DNA of 64,000 nt from Siphonodentalium dalli. Taxonomy: Eukaryota > Mollusca > Scaphopoda > Gadilida > Siphonodentaliidae. Positions 25,530 to 37,400 of the stretch are shown in pieces (the first letter of the stretch is position 1; every line of letters begins with the position of its first letter). The stretch lies in contig CP136065.1 of NCBI GenBank assembly GCA_032622095.1, positions 54,679,949 through 54,743,948 of the forward strand, given 5' to 3'. The notes under the pieces are model-generated. The model was not told the DNA's origin. It was given only the letters and a program-made list of their open reading frames with translations, and ran no database searches. A program made the translations under genes and the position numbers.

Positions 25530-26576
25530 GCACTAGAATGCACCCATCACACATATGGCATGTTTTGTGATATCTTGCCAACAGCAGTTTGAACCACGGG
25601 TGCTGTGCCCTCTTTTGAGAGATCGATAGAGAATCTAGATATCAAATTTCAGTTCATCCATCGCTGAAATATTTGTGTGTACGGACTGAATATCTCTGTT
25701 ATCTCCAGTTGATCTATTACACTAATTATGGTCTTAGTAATGACGTAAGAGTTGTTTGACATATTTATAGAACAAAATAGACATCGCTCATATGAAGGGT
25801 GTGAATACGATTGGTTGCCGCTGATGCTATATATTATATACCAATTGGGTTACATTACTAGTTTGACTAGAATGCTTTGTGTATGTCATTGCACTTCAGC
25901 GGCAAAAAACGTCAAAGTCAATTCCGACACAAATAAATAAAAGACACGCGATCATTGGTTAGTCTTTGATTATCAATGTGTCAATGTGAACATGCCCTTA
26001 TAGCGACTGATCTACGGTCTTCGGGAACATATCATCAAAATGCCAATTGCTTTGAGAATGAGAAAGCTTGTTTTCCCAGTTAATTAATAAGGCGCTTTAA
26101 TAATCCATGTTTCAACATATGTTTCAGTACAATTTTGTCTAGAACCATGCGCTCGATCGTTTGGCCGGACATGGTTTATATGCACCTGCGTCTTTCGGAA
26201 ATGTTTTGAACGTCGAAGAAAGTTTCCAGAAATTTGTTCGCACATCATTTTCTATGCGAGAAAAAAAAACGATTCCGCACGCATCTTTTAGACTCGATCT
26301 CAAATAATTTTCCGAGTTTCAAAGAAAGCAATCTTTCAATTTTGTTCTTTTATGAACGATTTATTACCAAAATAAAACGAGATAACAATGCAAATTTAGT
26401 ATAAATGTGGATTTAAATTACAATTGGTGCCATCATGTCATATTAGCGCATGTGCATTCTTTACATTCTGTACTTCCGGTATGACGTAACATATTCGTGG
26501 AAGGACAGACAAATAAACAGATAAACAGAGATCCTGACCGAAAACATTGCTTGCGCCCAGCATAGACTGGCGCAAG
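25530..26576. other. ~1.05-kb unassigned insertion in a MITE
   Basis: The flanking MITE normally reads 'aaaacacattataaagagcg'. Here 'aaaacacattt' ends near 25,526 and 'aaagagcgtga' resumes near 26,578, so the intervening DNA looks like an insertion. It has no recognisable terminal repeats, transposase or reverse transcriptase. Exact edges are uncertain by a few bases. Confidence 0.5.
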
Positions 26577-26601
26577 TAAAGAGCGTGATATGTCCTGTCA
26601 C

Positions 26602-29600
26602 AAGCTCCATGAATTCCGTTCCCAGTTCCCAGTTCCCCTAAAATTGCACCTTTCGTTACTAAATCGGATGCGTAGCCAGAGTCATGGTGGCCACCCGGGA
26701 ATCCTTGTATTTTCGTGCGGTGCCACCCTGCTGGCATCTATAGGAAAGGGACGCGACCATGCAGCCCCTTCCAAATTTTCGAAAATCGGGCTGAAGTCGT
26801 GCATGGGGTGTCAATATAGCACTTTTCGTTACTAAATCGGCTGCGTAGCCAGAGTCATGGTGGCCACCCGGGAATCCTTGTAGTTTCGTGCGGTGCCACC
26901 AAGCGGGCATCTATAGGAAAGGGACGCGACCATATAGCCCCTTCCAATGTTTCGAAGATTGGGCTAAAGTCGTGCATGGAGCTCAAAATCGCACTTTTTG
27001 TTACTAAATCGGCTGCGTAGCCAGAACCATGGCGACCACCCGGGAATCCTTTCGTTACTAAATCGGATGCGTAGCCAGAGTCATGGTGGCCACCCGGGAA
27101 TCCTTGTATTTTCGTGCGGTGCCACCCTGCTGGCATCTATAGGAAAGGGACGCGACCATGCAGCCCCTTCCAAATTTTCGAAAATCGGGCTGAAGTCGTG
27201 CATGGGGTGTCAAAATAGCACTTTTAGTTACTAAATCGGCTGCGTAGACAGTCATGATGGCCACACGGGAATCCTTGTATTTTCGTGCGGTGCCACCCAG
27301 TTGTCATCTATAGGACAGGGACGCGACCATATAGCCCCTTCCAATGTTTCGAAGATTGGGCTAAAGTCGTGCATGGAGCTCAAAATCGCACTTTTTGTTA
27401 CTAAATCGGCTGCGTAGCCAGAACCATGGCGACCACCCGGGAATCCTTGTATTTTTGTGCGGTGCCACCCAGCGCGCATCTATAGGACAGGGACGCGGCC
27501 ATATAGCCCTTCCACTTTTTTGAAAATTGGGCTGAAGTCGTGCATGCATGGAGCTAAAAATTGCATTTTTTTGTTGCTAAATCGGCTGCGTAGCCAGAAC
27601 CATGGCGGCCACCCTGGAATTCCTTGCATTTTATGGGACCTAGTTTGTGATGTTTCGATGCACTATTGGTGGCACAAGAAGATTCCAAAAGGATAGACTC
27701 GTGGCAGCTACGGTTATGCCTACGCAGGCGATTTAGCAATGAGCAATGAGAAATGATTTTTTTTCATTATTTTGACCCCGCGCACGACTTACGCCCAATT
27801 TTTGAACAACTGGACAGGCTTATGTGACTATGTTTGTGATTTTTAGATGGACTAGTGGTGGCATAAGAAGCATCCACAAGGATACCCACGTGGCTGCTAT
27901 GTGTATGCCTACGCAGGCGATTTAGCAACGAAAAATTATCTTTTTTTTCATTATTTTGACCCCACGCACGACTTACGCCCAATTTTTGAACAGCTGGACA
28001 GGCGTATGTGAACTAGTTTGTGATTTATAGATGGACTAATTGTGGTATAAGAAGAATCCACAAGGGTAGCCCCGTGGCTGCTATGGTTATGCCAACGCAG
28101 GCGATTTAGTAACATATCCTCGCACGAATACGCACAAAACCGACCTAAATTTTAATTAGGTACTTAAAGTGATTATTTGGTTATGAAATAAGCAGATAAT
28201 GGAGTCATAGTCGTCATTTCGTGTTTTGGCGCGTGCCACAGTGAAAATACATGCTAATGAGCGTACACCTGAAAAGTTTGGTTATTATTTTTGTCATTGT
28301 CAGCACATAATTTACTTAGAATCGCCTCTATATGAGTCGATAATTTGACTAATAGGAACTCATTTTCAGCACATTGTCGACTCAAAATGAGGCGATTCTA
28401 AGCAGATTATCTACCTAAATTATTGTTTCTTCTCAGCAAATAATGTGCTGGTTTTCAGGATTAAGCAACGAAAAATGTCATATTTTTACCCCACGCACGA
28501 TTTACGCCCAACTGTTGAACAGCTGGACAAGTTTATATGACATATTTTGTGATTTCTAGATGGACTTGTAGCGGCACAAGAAGAATCCACAAGGATAGCC
28601 CCGTAGCGTCTATGGTTATGCCTACGCTCAATTTGTGAACAGCTGGACGGGAGCATGTTAATTGATTTGTGATTTCTAGATGGACTGGTGGTGGCAGAAG
28701 AAAAATCCACACGGATAGTCTCGTGACTGCTATGGTTATGCCTACGCAGGCGATTTAGCAACGAAAAATGAACTTTGTTTCATTATTTTGACCCCACGCA
28801 CGACTTACGCCCAATTTTTGAACAGCTGGACAGGCGTATGTGAACCAGTTTGTGATCTCTCGATGGACTAGTGGTGGCATAAGAACAATCCACAACGAGA
28901 GCCCCGTGGCTGCTATGGATATGCCTACGCAGACGATTTGCAACGAAAAATGACTTTTTTTTCATTATTTTCATCCGATGCACGACTTACACCCAATTTA
29001 TTAACAGCTGGACAGGCATATGTGAACCAGTTTGTGATTTCTAGATGGACTAGTGGTGGCCAAAGAAGAATCCACAAGGATATAGCCCAGTGGCTGCTAT
29101 GGTTATGCCAACGCAGGCGATTTAGCAACATATCCTCGCACAAATACGCACATATTCGACCTATAATTCCAATTAGCTTATTTCTTGTCATTGTTCGCAC
29201 ATAATCTGCTTAGAATCGCCTCTATATGAGTCGATATTGTGACTAATAGGGTCTCCTTTTCAGTACATTATCGACTAACGAAAAATGTCCTATTTTGGAC
29301 AAGTTTATGTGACCTAGTTTGTGATTTTTAGATGTAATAGTGGTGGCACAAGAAGATTCCGCAAGGATAGCCACGTGTCTGCTACGGTTATGCCTACGCG
29401 GGCGATTTAGCAACGAAAAGTGCGATTTGGAGCTCCATGCACGACTTCAACCCAATTTTCGAAAAATTGAAAAGGCCTATAAGGTCTCGTCCCTGTCCAA
29501 TAGATGTCTACTGGGTGGCACCGCACGAAAATACAAGGATTCCCGAGTGGCCGCCATGGTTCTGTCTACGCAGCTGATTTAGTAACAAAAAGTAAAACAA

Positions 29601-30166
29601 ATTAACTCCATGCACGACTTCAGCCCAATTTTCAAAAAATTGGAAGAGGCTATATGGCCGCGTCCCTGTCATAAAGATGCCCGCTGGGTGGCACCGCACG
29701 AAAATGAAAGAATTCCCGGGTGGCCGCCATGGTTCTGACTACGCAGCCGATTTAGTAACAAAGCGTGCTATGTTTAGCTACATGCACGACTTCAGCCCAA
29801 TTTTCGAAAAATTGGAAGGGGCTAGATGGCCGCGTCCCTGTCCAATAGATGCCCGCTGGGTGGCACCGCACGAAAATGCAAGGATTCCCGGGTGGCCGCC
29901 ATGGTTCTGGCTACGCAGCCGATTTAGTAACGAAAAGTGCTATTTTGACACCCCATGCACGACTTCAGCCCAATTTTCGAAAATTTGGAAGGGGCTGCAT
30001 GGTCGCGTCCCTTTCATATAGATCCCCGCTGTGTGGCACCGCACGAAAATACAAGGATTCCCGGGTGGTCTCCATGACTCTGGCTACGCAGCCGATTTAG
30101 TAAACGAAAAGTGCAATTTTAGGAGAATAGGGAACTGGGAACTGGGAACGGAATTCATGGAGCTCG
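26602..30166. mobile_element. 3.56-kb foldback element with tandem-repeat arms
   Basis: Outer ends are inverted: 'aagctccatgaattccgttc' at 26,602 against 'gaacggaattcatggagctc' ending near 30,165, with 'cccagttcccagttcccc' and its complement inside. The left arm (26,650-27,630) has ~200-bp tandem units ('gttactaaatcggctgcgta', 'ggaatccttgtattttcgtg', 'ctgaagtcgtgcatgg'). The right arm (29,420-30,120) has the same units in reverse. The middle (27,640-29,420) holds a more diverged unit type. TGTCAC flanks both ends (26,596-26,601 and 30,167-30,172) and is a candidate 6-bp target duplication. The units alternate in open frames but none resembles a protein. FB-like or MITE-derived; superfamily unknown. 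Confidence 0.85.
27640..29420 (+). repeat. ~190-bp inner repeat units of the foldback element
   Basis: Repeated order: 'acgcacgacttacgcccaat', 'gaacagctggacaggc', 'tagatggactagtggtggca', 'tccacaaggatagcccc', 'ggttatgcctacgcaggcga', 'tttagcaacgaaaaatg'. Copies start near 27,775, 27,957, 28,490, 28,790, 28,975 and 29,290. They are distant relatives of the outer arm units, sharing the 'gatttag(c/t)aacgaaaa' junction. Pieces of the palindromic MITE interrupt them at ~28,110-28,458 and ~29,125-29,278. Confidence 0.75.
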
Positions 30167-30172
30167 TGTCAC

Positions 30173-31424
30173 AACATATCCTCGCGCAAATACGCACATA
30201 ATCGGCCCATAATGTGAAATAAGTAGATAATATGATTATTTAATTGTGAAATAAGTAGATAATAGATCATATCGTTATCTGGTTCTATGGCGCGGGCCAC
30301 ATTGAAAACACATGTTAAAGAGCTTACACTTGAAAGTCGTAAGTTGGCTTATTTGTGTCATTTTCCGCACACAATCTGTTTACAATCGACTCATTGTCAG
30401 TCGATAATGTGACTATGCTCTCATTTTTAGCACATTATCGACTCAAAATGAGGCGATTCTAAGCAGATTATCTACCTAAAACAATATTTATTATAAACAG
30501 ATAATGTGCCCGTTTTTTTTTGGGAACAGGCTGTTTAAAACAGTACAATATGGGACTATTTACATACGAAATAAGCCCATATTGGCATTATTTAATCTAA
30601 CCTTTTTCCATCAACACGACTTACCAAAGCTACGCTCTTTGTACGGTGTTCTCACTGTGGCTCGCGCCAATCAACGGAATAAGGGTTTAAGCTTAATATG
30701 TGCTTATTTCAGAATCAGATTATGGGCTTATTTTCTCAAGAACAGGCTGAAAAATAACACGAATAAACCAACACAAGACTTTCCATGTACATTTCATCCT
30801 CGTGAAAATAAGCACATAACGGTTTTATTTTAATGTGCGAAATAAGCTCATATTGGCGTTATTTAATATAAGCTTTATATATGGACCTAAAACGCGGTTT
30901 TTTTAAACAGTCCAATATGGGACTATTTTCGTACGAAATAAACCCATATTATTATTATTAATCTAGCTTTTTTCATCGACATGACCAATATCAGATGCAC
31001 ACTCTTTATGTTTTATATATGCGACCCTCGTGATTCAATGGCGTAATGGCTATAAGCTCACTGTGGGCTTATTTCTGAATCAAATAAGTCTATTGAATCA
31101 TATGTTGATATTTATTTCCACTATGAACCTATTTTTGTGAGGATATGTTACGACAAAAACGGTAGATTTAATAATACCAATATGGGCTTTTTGCGTCCGG
31201 AGATAGTCCCGTATTCGATTGTTTTAAAAACTGAATTTTAAGTCCATATAGAGCGTATATTGTGATTAAATAATACCAATAGGGACTTATTTCGCTCATT
31301 AAAATAAGACCGTTGCGTGCTTATTTGTATGGAAATCATGGTCCCATATTGGACGTTTATCTCCACACAGAGCCTATATTGATATGAGCTTATTTCGCTC
31401 ATCAAATGCAATTTAATAATACCA
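30173..31424. repeat. Palindromic MITE cluster up to satellite array 2
   Basis: It resumes the MITE interrupted by the foldback element ('aacatatcctcgcgcaaat'), then runs through 'gattctaagcagattatcta' (30,450), 'cagtacaatatgggactatt' (30,540) and 'gagcgtatattgtgattaaa' (31,250), and 'gagcttatttcgctcatcaa' (31,388). The family ends within a few tens of bases of the first recognisable satellite sequence. Confidence 0.7.
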
Positions 31425-34400
31425 ATTAGACCATGAACAAACAAATATTCACCTCCCCACTGAGACCAAAATCCCTTTCATGTGGCCAAATTGTTTTGTT
31501 CAGTGCCTGCCTATATTCTAAAGTCAAATGTGGAATCATTTTCAGAATGAGTAGAGTCTGAGACTGACCCCAAAATATTATTTCATAATCACAGGTGTTG
31601 CATGGTCCATTGGAATTTATCATGGGTGCTGCAGGTGTTGGGCCAGCTCCGTGCCCTTCAATCGCAACCAGGAGCTCAAACTTCAGTAAATATTTTATGC
31701 AGATGCAGATCTATCCATTAACAAATTAATGGGTACTGGGCCCAATTCAAGTTAAAAAATACCCAATCGACTTTAAACACAAATATTCACCTCACCTGAG
31801 CCCAAAATCCCTTCAACGTGCCCAAACATTAAATGGGTTACTGGGCCCAATTCAAGTTAAAATTATCCATTTGACTATTAAACACAAATATTCACCTCCC
31901 CCTCAGCCCAAAATCCCTTCCAGGTGCCCAAATAATTTTTTTTTCGGTGTCTGAGATAACACTGACCCCAAAATATTATTTTATAGGTACCAGTGCCATA
32001 TGTTTTATCATGGGTGGTATGGGTGTTGGACCGATTCCTAAGCCTAAAATACCAATATGGCTATTAAAAACACAAATATTCCTCTCCCCTCGCCCAAATT
32101 CCCTTCCAGGTAACAAAATATTTTCTGTTGATCGCCTGCCTATACTCTAAAGTCATATGTGGAATCATGTTTCATAAATGAGTGTTGTCTGATTGAACAC
32201 TGACCCCAAAATATGATTCTATAGGCACAGATGCTGTATGGTTTACCATTGGTGCTGTGGGTGTTGGGGTGGCTCCATACTCTTAAATCCAATACGGGAA
32301 ATCATTTACATAGGTGCTTACCTATTCAATAACACTAAAAGCCCTGGATGTAGATATCAATAATGGCACAATATAAGTTAAATATACCAACTTGACTATT
32401 AAAATTCCTAATATTCCACTCCCCTTGACCAGAGCCCAAAATAACTTCCAGGTGCCAAAATATATCATTTTCAGAATGTGCATAGTCTGAGACCCAGAAA
32501 AATGATTTTATAGGCACGGGTGCTGTATGGTTTCATCATGGGTGCCGTGGGTGTTGGGCTGTCACCACACCCTTAAAACCCACTGAGGAGCCCAAACTTT
32601 TGCACATCTTCTTAAACAGATGAATATATTTCCAAAAACACTAAAAGTACTGGAAGTTGATATCTATAATGGGTCACAATTCAAATTAAATATACCAACT
32701 TAACTATTAAAAAACCCAAATATTCCCCTCCCCCTGACCAGAGCCCAAAATACCATTCAGGTGCCCAAAGAATTGTTTTACCATTGCCTACATATATTCT
32801 GAAGTAAACTGGATTAATTTTCAGAATAGGTATAGTCTGAGAGAACACTGACCCAGAAATATGTTTTCATAGCCGCTGTATGGTTTCATCATGGGTGCCG
32901 TGGGTGTTGGGCTGTCACCATCTCCTAAAAACCCACTGAGGAGCCCAAACTTTTGCACATATTCTTATACAGATGAAACACTAAAAGTACAGGAAGTAGA
33001 AATCTATAATGGGACACAATTCACGTTAAATATACCAATTTAACTTTTAAAATACCCAAATATTCCCCCCCCCTGACCAAAGCCCAAAATCCCATTCATA
33101 TGCTCAAATAATTTTTTTTCTCATTGCCTATATATATTCTAAAAGTCAACTGTAGAGTAATTTTCAGAATGGGTATAGTCTGAGAGATCACCGATTCAGA
33201 AATATGTTTTCATAGGCACGGGTGCTGTATGGTTTTTTCATGGGAGCTGTGTGTGTTGGGCTGTCTCCATAACTTTAAAACTCACCGTGGAGCCCAAACT
33301 TTGTGCAAACCATTTGTATAGATGCATAGTTGCATACCTATCCAAAAACTATAAAAGTGCTGGAAATAGATACCTATAATGGGTCATATGACCCAATTCA
33401 AGTTAAATATACCAATTTAACTTGAATTGTCATGGGTGCTGTGGGTGTTGGGCTGTCTCCATACCCTTAAAACCCACTAAGGAGCCCAAACTTTTGCAAA
33501 TCTTCTTATACTGATGCAGATATTTCCAAAAACAATAGGAGACCTAGAAGTATATACCATTACAGGACCCAATTCCAGTTAAATATACCAATTTAACCAT
33601 TAAAAAAAACAAATATCCCCCCTGAATAGAGCCCAAAATCCCATTCAGGTGCCCAAATATTTTTTTTCCCATTGCCTCTATATATTCTAGAGTGAAATGT
33701 GGAATCATTTACAGAATGGGTATAGTCTGAGAGATGGCTGACTCAGAAATATGTTTTCATAGGCACGGCTGCTGTATGGTTTTATCATGGGTGCTGTGGT
33801 GTTGGGCTGTCTCAATACCCTTAAAACCCACTGAGGAGCCCAAACTTTGTGCAAACCATTTGCATAGATGCATACCTATCCACAAACAACAAAAGTGTTG
33901 GAAGTAGATACATATAATGGGTCATATGGCCCAATTCAAGTTAAATATACCAATTTAACTTGAATTGTCATGGGTGCTGGGCTGTCTCCATACCCTTAAA
34001 ACACACTAAGGAGCCCAAACTTTTGCATATCTTCTTATAATGATGCAGATCTTTCCAAAAACACTAGGAGACCTAGAAGTATATACCTATAATGGGTCAC
34101 AGGACCCAATTCCAGTTAAATATACCAATTTAACCATTAAAAAAACCAAATATTCCCCCCTGACCAGAGCCCAAAATGCCATTCAGGTGCCCAAATCATC
34201 TTTTCCCATTGCCTCTATATATTCTAAAGTGAAATGTGGAATCATTTTCAGAATGGGTGTAGTCTGAGAGATGGCTGACTCAGAAATATGTTTTCATAGG
34301 CACGGGTGCTGTATGGTTTTATCATGGGTGCTGTGGGTGTTGGGCTGTTTCCATACCCTTAAAACCCACCGAGGAGCCCAAACTTTGTGCAAACTATTTG

Positions 34401-37400
34401 CATAGATGCATACCTATCCACAAACAACAAAAGTGCTGGAAGTAGATACATATAATGGGTCATATGGCCCAATTCAAGTTAAATATACCAATTTAACTTG
34501 AATTGTCATGGGTGCTGGGCTGTCTCCATACCCTTAAAACCCACTAAGGAGCCCAAACTTTTGCATATCTTCTTATAATGATGCAGATCTTTCCAAAAAC
34601 ACTAGGAGACCTAGAAGTATATACCTATAATGGGCCACAGGACCCAATTCCAGTTAAATATACCAATTTAACCATTAAAAAAAACAAATATTCCCCCCTG
34701 ACCAGAGCCCAAAATGCCATTCAGGTGCCCAAATCATCTTTTCCCATTGCCTCTATATATTCTAAAGTGAAATGTGGAATCATTTTCAGAATGGGTATAG
34801 TCTGAGAGATGGCTGACTCAGAAATATGTTTTCATAGGCACGGGTGCTGTATGGTTTTATCATGGGTGCTGTGGGTGTTGGGCTGTTTCCATACCCTTAA
34901 AACCCACCGAGGAGCCCAAACTTTGCGCAAACTATTTGCATAGATGCATACCTATCCACAAACAACAAAAGTGCTGGAAGTAGATACATATAATGGGTCA
35001 TATGGCCCAATTCAAGTTAAATATACCAATTTAACTTGAATTGTCATGGGTGCTGGGCTGTCTCCATACCCTTAAAACCCACTAAGGAGCCCAAACTTTT
35101 GCATATCTTCTTATAATGATGCAGATCTTTCCAAAAACACTAGGAGACCTAGAAGTATATACATGTACCTATAATGGGTCACAGGACCCAATTCCAGTTA
35201 AATATACCAATTTAACCATTAAAAAAACCAAATATTCCCCCCTGACCAGAGCCCAAAATGCCATTCAGGTGCCCAAATCATCTTTTCCCATTGCCTCTAT
35301 ATATTCTAAAGTGAAATGTGGAATCATTTTCAGAATGGGTATAGACTGAGAGATGGCTGACTCAGAAATATGTTTTCATAGGCACGGGTGCTGTATGGTT
35401 TTATCATGGGTGCTGTGGGTGTTGGGCTGTTTCCATACCCTTAAAACCCACCGAGGAGCCCAAACTTTGTGCAAACTATTTGCATAGATGCATACCTATC
35501 CACAAACAACAAAAGTGCTGGAAGTAGATACATATAATGGGTCATATGGCCCAATTCAAGTTAAATATACCAATTTAACTTGAATTGTCATGGGTGCTGG
35601 GCTGTCTCCATACCCTTAAAACCCACTAAGGAGCCCAAACATTTGCATATCTTCTTATAATGATGCAGATCTTTCCAAAAACACTAGGAGACCTAGAAGT
35701 ATATACCTATAATGGGTCACAGGACCCAATTCCAGTTAAATATACCAATTTAACCATTAAAAAAAACAAATATTCCCCCCTGACCAGAGCCCAAAATGCC
35801 ATTCAGGTGCCCAAATCATCTTTTCCCATTGCCTCTATATATTCTAAAGTGAAATGTGGAATCATTTTCAGAATGGGTATAGTCTGAGAGATGGCTGACT
35901 CAGAAATATGTTTTCATAGGCACGGGTGCTGTATGGTTTTATCATGGGTGCTGTGGGTGTTGGGCTGTTTCCATACCCTTAAAACCCACCGAGGAGCCCA
36001 AACTTTGTGCAAACTATTTGCATAGATGCATACCTATCCACAAACAACAAAAGTGCTGGAAGTAGATACATATAATGGGTCATATGGCCCAATTCAAGTT
36101 AAATATACCAATTTAACTTGAATTGTCATGGGTGCTGGGCTGTCTCCATACCCTTAAAACCCACTAAGGAGCCCAAACTTTTGCATATCTTCTTATAATG
36201 ATGCAGATCTTTCCAAAAACACTAGGAGACCTAGAAGTATATACCTATAATGGGTCACAGGACCCAATTCCAGTTAAATATACCAATTTAACCATTAAAA
36301 AAAACAAATATTCCCCCCTGACCAGAGCCCAAAATGCCATTCAGGTACCCAAATCATCTTTTCCCATTGCCTCTATATATTCTAAAGTGAAATGTGGAAT
36401 CATTTTCAGAATGGGTATAGTCTGAGAGATGGCTGACTCAGAAATATGTTTTCATAGGCACGGGTGCTGTATGGTTTTATCATGGGTGCTGTGGGTGTTG
36501 GGCTGTTTCCATACCCTTAAAACCCACCGAGGAGCCCAAACTTTGTGCAAACTATTTGCATAGATGCATACCTATCCACAAACAACAAAAGTGCTGGAAG
36601 TAGATACATATAATGGGTCATATGGCCCAATTCAAGTTAAATATACCAATTTAACTTGAATTGTCATGGGTGCTGGGCTGTCTCCATACCCTTAAAACCC
36701 ACTAAGGAGCCCAAACTTTTGCATATCTTCTTATAATGATGCAGATCTTTCCAAAAACACTAGGAGACCTAGAAGTATATACCTATAATGGGTCACAGGA
36801 CCCAATTCCAGTTAAATATACCAATTTAACCATTAAAAAAAACAAATATTCCCCCCTGACCAGAGCCCAAAATGCCATTCAGGTGCCCAAATCATCTTTT
36901 CCCATTGCCTCTATATATTCTAAAGTGAAATGTGGAATCATTTTCAGAATGGGTATAGTCTGAGAGATGGCTGACTCAGAAATATGTTTTCATAGGCACG
37001 GGTGCTGTATGGTTTTATCATGGGTGCTGTGGGTGTTGGGCTGTTTCCATACCCTTAAAACCCACCGAGGAGCCCAAACTTTGTGCAAACTATTTGCATA
37101 GATGCATACCTATCCACAAACAACAAAAGTGCTGGAAGTAGATACATATAATGGGTCATATGGCCCAATTCAAGTTAAATATACCAATTTAACTTGAATT
37201 GTCATGGGTGCTGGGCTGTCTCCATACCCTTAAAACCCACTAAGGAGCCCAAACTTTTGCATATCTTCTTATAATGATGCAGATCTTTCCAAAAACACTA
37301 GGAGACCTAGAAGTATATACCTATAATGGGTCACAGGACCCAATTCCAGTTAAATATACCAATTTAACCATTAAAAAAAACAAATATTCCCCCCTGACCA

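Noticed and set aside
26438-30100. Series of overlapping 60-115-residue frames with shared motifs as a gene family
   Set aside because: They appear in mirrored orientation within the ~200-bp units of the foldback element and on both strands. This is expected of a tandem repeat whose unit lacks stops in some frames.
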